DNA from: Deltaproteobacteria bacterium | Lineage (GTDB): Bacteria > Myxococcota_A > UBA796 > UBA2385 | DNA length: 64,000 nucleotides | Reading direction: 5' to 3' | Assembly (NCBI GenBank): GCA_016792625.1 | Contig: JAEUKK010000139.1 | Coordinates: forward strand, 17,617-81,616 | Shown here: piece after piece, positions 8,951 to 18,860 of the stretch | Layout of the letters: the number at the start of each line of letters is the position of its first letter | Position numbering within the stretch: position 1 is the first letter of the stretch | Position numbers and translations under genes: made by a program | Notes under the pieces: generated by a model | What the model saw: the letters and a program-made list of their open reading frames with translations, nothing else | Told to the model about the DNA's origin: nothing | The model's database searches: none

Positions 8951-9282
8951 TCGGCGCCCGGCGCCCCCGGGCGCCACGCTGGTTCCGTGCGGGCTCCGTG
9001 CGGGCGCCGCGCGGGCTTCGCGCGGGCTTCGCCTTGGGCCGTTGAGGAGGGGCCGTGCCGGCCCGCCTTTTGGCGATTGGGGGGGGGGGCGCGCCGCGGA
9101 TCGAGGGGCGCTCCGGGCGGGGTAGCCGGCCCTCCGGCCAGGCCCGGCTGCGAAGCGCGCGGAGCCACCCGTGGTGACATCCAGTGACATCGCCTTGTCA
9201 CCAACTGGCACCCTGTGTCAGCTTCACCAAGTGCCAGGGTCTCTGTGCGTTGTCCGCGCCCGCGGCCGCCCCCGGAGGACCC
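8951..9282. other. Intergenic region, 332 bp, with an AT-richer promoter-proximal part
   Basis: No credible gene is present. The first two thirds is GC-rich with repeated GCGGGCT-type runs. From about 9171 the base composition changes: GTGACAT occurs twice (near 9174 and 9184), followed by the inverted repeat described separately. This is the likely regulatory region of the DUF4114/TSP3 gene that starts at 9283. Confidence 0.5.
9205..9237. promoter_or_regulatory. Inverted repeat CTGGCAC/GTGCCAG upstream of the TSP3 gene
   Basis: CTGGCAC at 9205-9211 and GTGCCAG at 9231-9237 are perfect inverted copies separated by 19 bases, about 45 bases before the start codon. The left arm is preceded by TCACCAA and the right arm by TTCACCAA, so the flanks also repeat directly. 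It could be a dimeric operator or an mRNA leader hairpin. It carries TGGCAC as in sigma-54 -24 boxes, but no matching TTGC follows at the right distance. Confidence 0.35.
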
Positions 9283-10551
9283 ATGAACGCCCTGCTGACC
9301 CTCGCGCTGCTCATTCGCTCGGCCGCTGCCGACCCCACCTGCACCAACGTCGATCTGGTTGAACCCCAGTTCCCCGCCGCCGCGCTGGTCAACGCCGGCG
9401 GCGGAGAGGTCGCGGTCACCTTCTGTGATGGTGAGTCGGCCTACACCAGCGACGTGGGCTTGGCCGCGCCGGCGTCGATCTGGTTCGCCACGGGCCACCT
9501 GACCCCTGTGGGCAACACCGTCGATCTCGGCGTGTTCTCTGTCGGTGAAGAGCTTGTGTTTGCCATTTATGTACGCAATACGGGCTACACCTACTACTCC
9601 GGCCCGGCCTCTCGCAACCCAGACGGTCAGGTGCACGCCGCGGTGAGTGATCTCGGCGATGGCCTGTACCTCGTCGGCTTCGAAGACCTGTTTGGCGGCG
9701 GGGATCGCGACTACGACGACATCAACATCATCGTGCAGGCCGAGGCGGTCATCGTCTGCCCCGACGCCGACGCGGACGGTGTCTGTGACGATGTGGACGC
9801 CTGTCCCGGCTCCGCCGACCCCTTCCAACTCGACACTGACGGCGACGGGCTGGGCGACGCCTGCGACACCTGCCCGCTCGACGTGCACGACGACAGCGAC
9901 GGCGATGGGAGCTGTGACTCCGACGACCTGTGCCCGGGTGAGGACGACGGGCTGGACGGTGATCTCGACGACGTGCCCGACGCCTGCGACGCCTGCCCGC
10001 TGGACCTGCTCGACGACAGCGACGGGGACGGCAGCTGCGACTCGGACGACCTCTGCCCCGGCGCGGATGACGCAGACGACGGCGATCTCGACGGGGTGCC
10101 CGATGCCTGCGACGCCTGCCCCCTCGACGTCGACGACGACAGCGACGGCGATGGCAGCTGCGACTCCGATGACCTGTGCCCGGGTGAGGACGACACGCTG
10201 GACGCCGATCTCGACGGTACGCCCGACGCCTGCGACACCTGCCCGCTGGACGCCGATGATGACAGCGACGGCGACGGCCTCTGCGCCGACGTGGACGCCT
10301 GCCCCGACACCACCGCTGACGCGCCGACCCGCGGCCTTGGGGTGAACCGCTGGGCCGACATCGACGGCGACGGCATCTTCGACACGGTCCTGCCGAAGGG
10401 CCGGGGTCCCGGGCGGGGCTACACGATCGACGACACCGACGGCTGCTCCTGCGCGCAGATCATCGACAGCTGCGGCTACGGCGCCGGTCATGTGCAGCAC
10501 GGCTGCAGCATCTCGGTGATGGACGCGTGGGTGGCCGGCGGCTGCCACTGA
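9283..10551 (+). CDS. Secreted DUF4114 protein with thrombospondin type 3 calcium-binding repeats
   Basis: A 422-residue exported protein with a signal peptide ending near SAAAD. A DUF4114 domain follows, recognised by VFAIYVRNTG and GFEDLFGGGDRDYDDI (about residues 85-150). Then come thrombospondin type 3 repeats rich in DxDxDG loops and paired cysteines (about 160-345), which normally bind calcium. The last 70 residues (GLGVNRWADIDGDGIFD, YTIDDTDGCSCAQII, CGYG, GCSISVMDAWV) form a compact Cys-containing module that I know as a recurring tail of deltaproteobacterial secreted proteins. The start is ATG 9283 with GGAGG four bases upstream. It ends at a hairpin shared with the convergent DUF1552 gene. 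Likely role: cell-surface or matrix protein; no enzymatic domain seen. Confidence 0.75.
   Translation: MNALLTLALLIRSAAADPTCTNVDLVEPQFPAAALVNAGGGEVAVTFCDGESAYTSDVGLAAPASIWFATGHLTPVGNTVDLGVFSVGEELVFAIYVRNTGYTYYSGPASRNPDGQVHAAVSDLGDGLYLVGFEDLFGGGDRDYDDINIIVQAEAVIVCPDADADGVCDDVDACPGSADPFQLDTDGDGLGDACDTCPLDVHDDSDGDGSCDSDDLCPGEDDGLDGDLDDVPDACDACPLDLLDDSDGDGSCDSDDLCPGADDADDGDLDGVPDACDACPLDVDDDSDGDGSCDSDDLCPGEDDTLDADLDGTPDACDTCPLDADDDSDGDGLCADVDACPDTTADAPTRGLGVNRWADIDGDGIFDTVLPKGRGPGRGYTIDDTDGCSCAQIIDSCGYGAGHVQHGCSISVMDAWVAGGCH
9871..10305 (+). repeat. Tandem 123-bp repeats (41-residue TSP3 units)
   Basis: Three full copies begin at 9871, 9994 and 10117, each encoding a unit starting CPLD and containing DDSDGDGSCDSDDLCPG and a VPDACDA-type ending. 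A partial fourth begins at 10240. The nucleotide similarity is high enough to allow slippage or recombination between copies. Confidence 0.8.
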
Positions 10552-10561
10552 TCGCTCCGCT

Positions 10562-10600
10562 GCGTTGGGGGTCGGCCGCTGCAGGCTTGACCCCCAGCGC
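10562..10600. terminator. Bidirectional hairpin between convergent genes
   Basis: GCGTTGGGGGTC (10562-10573) pairs with GACCCCCAGCGC (10589-10600) over 12 bp with one G-U type mismatch and a 15-base loop. It lies between the convergent TSP3 and DUF1552 genes. There is no clear T-run, as is common in GC-rich genomes. Confidence 0.55.
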
Positions 10601-10636
10601 CTGTGGGCGGGCGCACGCTCGGCGCGCGACCGCCCT

Positions 10637-12121
10637 TTAGGCCAGCACGTCGCCGAGCGGCCCGGAGCTCGCGTCGCCAAAACGGGTCAGATCTGCGCCC
10701 ATGGCTTGGCCCAGGGCCACCCAAAGGTCGCCGTGGCGCGCGCCGCGGGCGTCGACCAGCCGGCCTTGGCGCAGCGCGCCGGCCCCGCCGCCGATGACGA
10801 CGAAGGGCATGTTGTCGTGCAGGTGGTTGTTCCCGTCGCAGACCTCGGTGCAGAGCACGGCGATGGTGTGGTCGAGCATCGTGCCGCTCTCTTCGGGGAT
10901 CGCGTCGAGAAGGTCGAGGGTGGCGGCGAACTGGCTCACCCACCAACGCCGCTGCTGGGCGAAGGCCCGGTACTCTCGCGCGGATTCGTCGTGGCGGCTG
11001 CCGTAGTGGCTGGCTTGGTGGCTGCGCATGTCGTAGCTTGGGTCATACATCTCGCTGCCTTCGAATCGCGACATGATGAGCTCGCTGGTGTGCACGCTGT
11101 TTTGGATGGTGGCGACCTTGGTGAGGCCGCAGGCCATCGCCAACACGGCGAGCTGGCTCTGGGCGGTCAGCACACGGGGGAAGTGGCCCGGGTCGCTGAG
11201 CGAAGCGTCGGAGATGCCGCTGAGATCGAGGCTGGGCGCGCCGCAGTCCACGTCGAGGCCGCCGCCCCCGCTGCTCGTGCCCTTGATGCGCAGCTCGAGC
11301 TCCCGCAGGGCGGCGAGGTGCACGTCGAGCTTGGCCTGCTCGAGCGACCCAAGCTGGGCCCGCAGCTGGTTCATATCGTCGAGCATACCGTCAATGACGC
11401 TGACCTCGGTGGGGTCGGCCGGGCTCTCGCCCAGGTCTCCGCTGCCGCTGCCGCCCCCGCTGCCGAAGAGCGAGGCGAAGGCCCGACGGGGGTCGTCCTC
11501 GGGGGTCATGCTGCTGCCCGCGGTCGGGTAGGCGATGTGTTTGTCGCCGGATGCGCCCGAGAGCGTGGCGTGCACCCCGAGGTAGAGGTGCCGCCAGGGG
11601 GAGGAGGCGCCGACCGTGCGCGAGAGGTACTGGTCGATGCTCTCGTTGTTCCCGTAGTCGGCGGCGGTGAGCAGCTTCTTGGCCCCGCCGGGGTGGCTGC
11701 CCGCGTCGGTGCCGCCCATGCTCAGGTTGTTGAAAAAGAGCCCGCGGCTCTTGTAGCGCTCGAGCGGGCTGAGCAGCGGGCCGAGGTTGAAGCCCGAGCC
11801 GGCCCCCGTACAGTGCCAGGCCGAGGCTTCGCCGCTGTCGGACGCCCCGGCGACCCCGTCGGGGAAGTAGAAGAACAGGATGCGCCGGGCAGGGACCAAG
11901 GCGTGCGCGGACCGCGGCGCGAGCAGCCCGCCGGCCGCAGCGAGGCCGAGGGCGGAGCCGCCCAGACCGCGGAGGAAGGCGCGCCGATCCAGCGTCCAGG
12001 CGCGGCTGCCCGGGCCAAGGGGCTGGGGCGGGCGGAGGGACCGCCCGCGGGCGAGGGCCGGGGTGCGGGCGGTGCCGATGGGCGGGCCGCCGGGCGAGGG
12101 GAGGGGAGGGCGGCGGGTCAT
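10637..12121 (-). CDS. Tat-exported DUF1552 protein
   Basis: A 494-residue protein of the DUF1552 family. The N-terminus carries a twin-arginine signal, DRRAFLRG at residues 45-52, followed by a hydrophobic Ala/Gly stretch ending about RSAHA. Family-like segments include LFFYFPDGVAG, GGAKKLLTAADYG and TIAVLCTEVCDGNNH. DUF1552 proteins are found in Myxococcota and Planctomycetes, nearly always beside DUF1592 proteins, and their reaction is not established. The ATG overlaps the stop of the DUF1592 gene (ATGA), showing translational coupling. Tat export suggests folding, perhaps with a cofactor, before transport. Confidence 0.85.
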   Translation of the reverse strand: MTRRPPLPSPGGPPIGTARTPALARGRSLRPPQPLGPGSRAWTLDRRAFLRGLGGSALGLAAAGGLLAPRSAHALVPARRILFFYFPDGVAGASDSGEASAWHCTGAGSGFNLGPLLSPLERYKSRGLFFNNLSMGGTDAGSHPGGAKKLLTAADYGNNESIDQYLSRTVGASSPWRHLYLGVHATLSGASGDKHIAYPTAGSSMTPEDDPRRAFASLFGSGGGSGSGDLGESPADPTEVSVIDGMLDDMNQLRAQLGSLEQAKLDVHLAALRELELRIKGTSSGGGGLDVDCGAPSLDLSGISDASLSDPGHFPRVLTAQSQLAVLAMACGLTKVATIQNSVHTSELIMSRFEGSEMYDPSYDMRSHQASHYGSRHDESAREYRAFAQQRRWWVSQFAATLDLLDAIPEESGTMLDHTIAVLCTEVCDGNNHLHDNMPFVVIGGGAGALRQGRLVDARGARHGDLWVALGQAMGADLTRFGDASSGPLGDVLA

Positions 12122-14247
12122 CGGGCCTCCTCAGCGGACGGGCGGCGGTAGCGGAAGCTCTCGGACAGCACCAGGGCCCGCCAGAGCGCGCCGAGCTGGT
12201 GGCCCTCGGCGGCGAAGGTGACGTGCAGCGCGTCAATTGCGCAGGCCGTATCGGCGTTGGGCACCCGGCCGGCGGCGTAGCTCAGGGCCGACTGCGCGGC
12301 GCAGCGGGCGGGCGCGTCGGCCCCAGCGAGCAGGGCGCCGAGCGCGGCGGGGCCGTCAAAGTCGGCGCTGGTGCCGCTGCCGATGCCCTCGACGTCGGTC
12401 AGCGCCCCGCTGCTGTCGATGGGGTGACCGTTGTCGTCGGGCCGCCAGGCGCCGATCGCGTCGTAGGCCTCGAGGCCAAAGCCGATCGGATCGATGTGCT
12501 GGTGGCAGCCGGCGCAGACCGGGTCGTCGCTGTGCTGCTCGAAGCGCTCGCGGGTGGTCGCATCGGGATCGACGTCAGGCACGCCACCCGCCTCGGGGGG
12601 CGGCGCCCCGAGCTCTTGGCAGAGCAGGGTGGTGCGCACGAACAAGCCCCGCCGGACGGGGGAGGTCTGGTCGCTGTGGGCGGTCGCGGCCAGCACGCTC
12701 GCCCACCCGACCAGCCCCGCCCGGTCTGCGGGCACCTCGGCCAAAACCGCGGCGGCGGGGGTGGGCAGGCCGTAGAGCGCCGCGGTGTTCGGGCTCACCC
12801 TCACCGTACGGCCGGTGAGCAGGGCGGGCAGGCTGAGCCCACCCTCGGTCACCGCCCAGGCGTAGGTGAGGCCGGCCTCGCGGGCCAGCTCGGCCCGCAT
12901 CTCGTCCGAGAAGCCCGGGTAGAGGGTGTTTTGGCGGGTCGCCGTGGCCAGCCGCTCGGTGCCCAGCCACTGGTCGCCGTAGCGGGCGAGCTGGGCCCGG
13001 CCAGCGGGGCTGCCCAGCAGCCGGTCGGCCTCGGCGGCCAGGGCCGCGGGGTCTTGGAGGGCCCCGGCCTCGGCCGCGGCGCGCAGGGCCGCGTCGGGCG
13101 GGCCGGCGGTCAAGGTGTAGGAGAGGGCCGAGGCCAGCTCGTGGTCGGTGAGCGCGAAGACGCCGTCGCCGCGGTCAATCCCGAGCTCAGAGCGGTAGAG
13201 AAAGGCCGGCGCGCTCAGGGCCACCCGGGCGGCCACCGCGAAGCCCGCGCCCGCGGCCAAGGCCTGGTAGCGGGCGCGCTCTTCGGCGCTGGGCGGCCGG
13301 CGGAAGGCCAGCGGCAGCAGCCGGTCGAGGCTGGCCGCCGCGCAGTCTGCGCCGGCGGGATCACAGCCGAGCAGGGTGGCCTGCTCGTCGACCAAGACGT
13401 CGGCCAAGGTGGCCGCGGCGGCCATGTAGCGCTCGAGGTGGGTGGCGGTGACCAGGCCCGCCTCGGCGCTGTTGTCGAAGGCGTAGTGCTGGGGCCGGCT
13501 CTCGACCGGGAAGTCGGCCAGCGGGTCGACGTCGCGCCAGCCACCGCCGCTGCTCGGGGCGTCGTCGCTGCAGTCAACGTCAAGCACGTTGTTTTCGCCG
13601 CCGTAGCCGTCGGGCTCATGCGCGGGGTTCTCGGGGTCGGTGATCCAGCTGCTGCCGTCGAGCACGAGCTTGTAGCTGCTGCGGCCCTCTGGCAGCGTGA
13701 AGGTGCCCCGCCAGAGGCCCAGGTCGTCGTCCCACCCGAGCGGCCAGCCGCCCGCCGCGGCGGTGGCCCCCCAGCCGTTGAACGAGCCGGCGACCACCAC
13801 CGCGCCCGCGCTGCCCGCGTAGGTGAAGCTGTACTGGTCGCAGGGGAGGGCGACGCAGACGTCGTCTTCGCAGCTCTCGTGGCGGAGATCGCAGTCGCCG
13901 TCGTCGGCGCAGGCCGCGCCCGTCGCCGCGCCGGCGGCGCCGGCCAGGGTGGAGAAGATCGCCTCGACCGTGTTGGCGTACTCGACCCGGGTGAGCAGCC
14001 GCAGCTGACGGGGCGGGAGGGAGGCCACGTCGCAGCTGAGCGGCGTGACCTCGACCCCGGAGCCATCGCCGCCCGTCGCCGTGCCATCGCCGGCTTCATC
14101 GGCGGGTGCGGGCCCGTCTTTGGCGCCGCAGCCGCTGATCAGGGCGAGGCTGAGCAGCGCAGAGCCGAGCGAAGAAGGCCGCGCCACCGGGAGGGGAGCG
14201 AGGCCAGGGGGCGGGGCGGGCGCGAGGGCGGGGAGGGGCGGGCGCAT
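12118..14247 (-). CDS. DUF1592-type c-haem lipoprotein with an inserted glycogen-binding-like (CBM48) domain
   Basis: A 709-residue lipoprotein; the lipobox is ALISGC near residue 40. The DUF1587-like motif RLLTRVEYANTVEAIF is followed by an unusual insertion at about residues 137-226 (YSFTYAG, VVVAGSFNGWG, LWRGTFTLPEG, YKLVLDG), which matches the E-set/CBM48 AMPK-glycogen-binding fold. The DUF1595 part (LLPLAFRRPPSAEERARY), DUF1592 part (FLYRSELG), DUF1588 part with CAGCH at residues 578-582 (covalent haem c site, followed by DPIGFGLEAYDAIG) and DUF1585 tail (SYAAGR, ESFRYR) follow in the normal order. The start is ATG 14247 with GGAGG four bases upstream. It is coupled to the DUF1552 gene. 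Probably periplasmic electron-transfer or oxidoreductase work on a polymer; the substrate is unknown. Confidence 0.85.
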   Translation of the reverse strand: MRPPLPALAPAPPPGLAPLPVARPSSLGSALLSLALISGCGAKDGPAPADEAGDGTATGGDGSGVEVTPLSCDVASLPPRQLRLLTRVEYANTVEAIFSTLAGAAGAATGAACADDGDCDLRHESCEDDVCVALPCDQYSFTYAGSAGAVVVAGSFNGWGATAAAGGWPLGWDDDLGLWRGTFTLPEGRSSYKLVLDGSSWITDPENPAHEPDGYGGENNVLDVDCSDDAPSSGGGWRDVDPLADFPVESRPQHYAFDNSAEAGLVTATHLERYMAAAATLADVLVDEQATLLGCDPAGADCAAASLDRLLPLAFRRPPSAEERARYQALAAGAGFAVAARVALSAPAFLYRSELGIDRGDGVFALTDHELASALSYTLTAGPPDAALRAAAEAGALQDPAALAAEADRLLGSPAGRAQLARYGDQWLGTERLATATRQNTLYPGFSDEMRAELAREAGLTYAWAVTEGGLSLPALLTGRTVRVSPNTAALYGLPTPAAAVLAEVPADRAGLVGWASVLAATAHSDQTSPVRRGLFVRTTLLCQELGAPPPEAGGVPDVDPDATTRERFEQHSDDPVCAGCHQHIDPIGFGLEAYDAIGAWRPDDNGHPIDSSGALTDVEGIGSGTSADFDGPAALGALLAGADAPARCAAQSALSYAAGRVPNADTACAIDALHVTFAAEGHQLGALWRALVLSESFRYRRPSAEEAR

Positions 14248-14286
14248 CGGGCCTCCTGCCCGGAGCGTAGCCGGCGCGTGGGCGTA

Positions 14287-14300
14287 ACTCAAGCCTGAGT
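14287..14300. promoter_or_regulatory. Palindrome ACTCA-N4-TGAGT between divergent genes
   Basis: ACTCA at 14287-14291 and TGAGT at 14296-14300 form a perfect inverted repeat in the 177-bp space between the divergent DUF1592 and ABC-F genes. It could be a small operator. It is short, so chance occurrence is possible. Confidence 0.25.
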
Positions 14301-14424
14301 CACGCTCTGCGGCCGCGGCATTGTCCCCGGAGCGTCGCTTGAGCCCCCGGCGGCGGCCGGCTAGCGCCCCGGCCGGCGCGCGCCGCGCCCCTCCGCCCCC
14401 TGATGCTGCTCCCCCGAGGCGCCC

Positions 14425-16392
<1,968 letters not shown>

Positions 16393-16570
16393 CGGAGCCG
16401 GCGCCCGCGCCCCGGACCCGGAGGGGGCGCGCAGCGCCGCCGCCGCCCCGCGGCGGCCCAGCGGGGCGGGCGGCGATCCCGCCGCAGGCGGAGCGCCGCC
16501 CGGGGCCCCGGCGCCGCCCGGAGGGGCCGGCCAGGCGCCCGATTGTCGCGGCCGCGCGTTCAGCCCGCGC

Positions 16571-17251
16571 TCAAGTGTCTTCGGGGTCGCAGTCGGCGCG
16601 CAGGGTGAAGGGCGCCTCTTCGCCGAACTCGCCCTCGACCACGACCACATAGCGGGCGGGCTCGTTGTTCCAGATCGAGACGCTGCCGCCGCCCGCGCCG
16701 ATGTCGCCCTCACACTCGATGATGCTGACCCCGCTGCGCACGCAGGAGTCAGAGAAGCTCCAATACATCGCGAACAGATCGAGGTCTTCGCAGGGCGAGT
16801 CGAGCGTGATGGTCACAAAACCGGTGCCGGGGTGCAGGAACTCGAACATGCGCTCGGGGCCCTGGTAGCTCTCGGTGCCGACCACCTCGCAGCCCCACAC
16901 GCTGGAGTAGTCGCGCCCGTCGAGGTTGCTGGTGCCGCCGGTGGTCACCGCGGTGAGCGCGCCGCCGCAGCTCAGCGTGTCGGTGATGCAGTTGGACGCG
17001 TCGTAGTCGACGGGCGCCGGCGGGTCGTCGCAGTCGGGATCAACGTCGCTGTCGGCGTCTGCATCGGCGTCGCTGTCGGCGTCGGCGTCACCTTCACCCC
17101 CGCCGTCGCCCGAGCCGCCGTCGCCGCCCCCATCGCTGCCGCCGTCGCCGCCCTCACCTTCGCCGGCCGAGTCTTTGCCGTTGAACCAGCCGCAGCCGAT
17201 GAGCAAGAGCAGGGGGAGGGTGCGCAGGGCGCGGGCGGCGGCGGGGTTCAT
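16571..17251 (-). CDS. Lipoprotein with Asp/Gly-rich linker and PPC-like domain
   Basis: A 226-residue lipoprotein: the signal ends LLLLIGC, then a long spacer of Gly, Asp, Ser and Glu (residues 25-70) reaches out from the membrane. The C-terminal region (about 85-225) has strands such as MFEFLHPGTGFVTITL, DLDLFAMYW and YVVVVEGE, the pattern of bacterial pre-peptidase C-terminal (PPC) domains, with cysteines likely forming disulfides. No catalytic domain is present, so it is probably a surface-exposed binding protein. The start ATG has GGAG six bases upstream. It follows the DUF218 gene on the same strand after 57 bases. Confidence 0.65.
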   Translation of the reverse strand: MNPAAARALRTLPLLLLIGCGWFNGKDSAGEGEGGDGGSDGGGDGGSGDGGGEGDADADSDADADADSDVDPDCDDPPAPVDYDASNCITDTLSCGGALTAVTTGGTSNLDGRDYSSVWGCEVVGTESYQGPERMFEFLHPGTGFVTITLDSPCEDLDLFAMYWSFSDSCVRSGVSIIECEGDIGAGGGSVSIWNNEPARYVVVVEGEFGEEAPFTLRADCDPEDT

Positions 17252-17308
17252 CGGGGCTCCTCGGGCGACGGCCCAGGGTAGCCGGCCCGGCCTCGCCCGT
17301 CGCGCCGC

Positions 17309-17917
17309 TCAGAGGCGGCCCATCACGAGGTAGCCCGCCACGGCGAAGACCTCGCGCAAGGCGCCCCGCACGCGCACCACGAAGCGCGGTCGGCTGCCCG
17401 CGGCGTCGACATGGGCGTAGTGGCGGGCAAAGACGCGGCGCGCGCGGAAGGTATGGTAGGCGTCGGTGACCACGAGCACCCGGGCGTGGGGCAGGCCCTC
17501 GGCCGCGAGCAGATCAGCGGAGCGGGCGGCGTTCTCTTCGGTCGAGGTGCTGTTCGCCTCGAGCACCACCGCGGTGGGCGGCAGGCCGCGCTCGAGCGCG
17601 TAGGTCGCCGCCGCCTCGGCCTCAGACGGCGGGAAGGTGCCGATACCCCCGGTGAAAATGACGCGGGGCGCGCGGCCCTCGGCGTAGAGCTGCAGCGCGT
17701 GGTCGACACGTCGGCGCAGGGCCAAGGAGGGCTGGCCGTCGGGGCCCACCCGGCAGCCCGCGACGATGATGGCGTCGTAGCGGGCGCCTTCGGGCAGCGG
17801 GCCGAGGCCGCGATCCAATACGAGCGCCGCGCTGAGCAGGGTCAGCGCGGCGAGCAAGGGGATGAGGAGCAGGGCGGTGAGCACGGGGGACCGGTGGGCA
17901 CGGGACAGCGGCGGCAT
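17309..17917 (-). CDS. YdcF/SanA-like DUF218 membrane protein
   Basis: A 202-residue protein with one N-terminal membrane segment (about residues 12-35) and a Rossmann-like DUF218 domain. Family motifs are IIVAGCRV, VIFTGGIG, a SEA-rich helix, VVLEANSTSTEENA and VLVVTDAYHTFRA. E. coli SanA and YdcF and the enzyme ElyC belong to this family, linked to envelope integrity and lipid-carrier metabolism; the exact reaction is unclear. The ATG at 17917 fits the membrane segment and has GGAGG 12 bases upstream; the frame continues further 5' but that part looks non-coding. Confidence 0.8.
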   Translation of the reverse strand: MPPLSRAHRSPVLTALLLIPLLAALTLLSAALVLDRGLGPLPEGARYDAIIVAGCRVGPDGQPSLALRRRVDHALQLYAEGRAPRVIFTGGIGTFPPSEAEAAATYALERGLPPTAVVLEANSTSTEENAARSADLLAAEGLPHARVLVVTDAYHTFRARRVFARHYAHVDAAGSRPRFVVRVRGALREVFAVAGYLVMGRL

Positions 17918-18044
17918 CGGGCTTTTGACCTCCGCCCCGCCGGACAGCAAGGGTCGTGCCGCCGGCGGCGCTCCGCCTCGCTCGCGCTCGACCAGGGCCG
18001 CCCCGGCCGCGCCGGCAGGAGCTGATGCGCCCGCCTGGCGCCGT

Positions 18045-18860
18045 TTAGGCCAAGAGCCGGAAGATGCCCTCGTGCAGCTGGCGGGCCTGGACGAGGGCCG
18101 CCGCGCTGGCCTGGACCTGGAGCTGCCCACGGGCGAGCACGACGGCCTCCATCGCGATGTCGGCGTCGAGGATGGTGGCCTCGGCGGCGGTCAGGGCGGC
18201 GGTGTAGGTCTCTTCGAAGCGGAAGCTGGCCTCGAGGCGGTTGATCGTGGCGCCGAGCACGCTGCGCACGCTGTTGACGCTGCCGAGCGCCACGTCGAGG
18301 GTGTCGAGCACCCCGCGCGCCTCGCCCTCGGTGCCCACGGTGAAGCTGAGCGCCGAGAGCCCGAGGCCGCTGACCGTGAGGTCGGCCAGCTCGAGATCGA
18401 CCTTGTGGTTGTCGCCTTGGTCTTTGCCGACCTGGACGCTGAGCGCGTTGACGCTGCCGTTGGCGAGCTGGATCTCGTTGAACTTCGTGCTCTGGGCCAC
18501 CCGGCCGATCTCCGAGCGCAGGCCCAGGAACTCGTCGTTGAGGAAGCTGCGCTGGGTGTCGTCCAGCACGCCGTTCGCGCTCTGCACCGCCAGCTCGCGC
18601 ATGCGCTGCAGCATGTCGGTGACCGTGCCCGCCGCCGCGTCGAGGGTGTCGGTCAGGGCGATGGCGTTGAGGTGGTTGCGCATCGCCATGCGCGTGCTGC
18701 TGGTCGCGGTCTCGAGGTTGGTGGCGTAGCCCAGGCCCGCGGCGTCGTGCGCGGCCATGGACACACGTTTGCCCGAAGACAGCCGGTTGAGGCTGACCTG
18801 CAGCGACTTGAGCGCACGGCTGGCGTCAAAACCGATCTGGTCGATGGTGCCGAGCGACAT
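18045..18860 (-). CDS. Short flagellin-like protein, isolated
   Basis: A 271-residue protein with flagellin D0/D1 elements. SLNRLSSGKRV followed by AAHDAAGLGYATNLE (residues 23-50) matches the canonical SLxRLSSGxRI...DDAAGLAIS. MLQRMRELAVQSANG and a DEFLGLRSEIGRVAQSTKFNE segment follow. The C-terminal helix has LGATINRLEASF and ends ALVQARQLHEGIFRLL. The variable middle domain is very small. The usual N-terminal IN-N residues are replaced by GTIDQIGFDASRA. The ATG has GGAGG eight bases upstream. No other flagellar gene, chaperone or cap gene lies in the window, so it may feed a flagellum encoded elsewhere or have another role. Confidence 0.85.
   Translation of the reverse strand: MSLGTIDQIGFDASRALKSLQVSLNRLSSGKRVSMAAHDAAGLGYATNLETATSSTRMAMRNHLNAIALTDTLDAAAGTVTDMLQRMRELAVQSANGVLDDTQRSFLNDEFLGLRSEIGRVAQSTKFNEIQLANGSVNALSVQVGKDQGDNHKVDLELADLTVSGLGLSALSFTVGTEGEARGVLDTLDVALGSVNSVRSVLGATINRLEASFRFEETYTAALTAAEATILDADIAMEAVVLARGQLQVQASAAALVQARQLHEGIFRLLA

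Noticed and set aside
9205..9224. Sigma-54 promoter at TGGCAC upstream of the TSP3 gene
   Set aside because: The -24-like TGGCAC is present but no TTGC follows at the required spacing, so it is treated as one arm of the inverted repeat.
16393..16570. Terminator hairpins after the ABC-F gene
   Set aside because: Several GC-rich inverted segments exist, but they are imperfect and overlapping; none stands out from the background.
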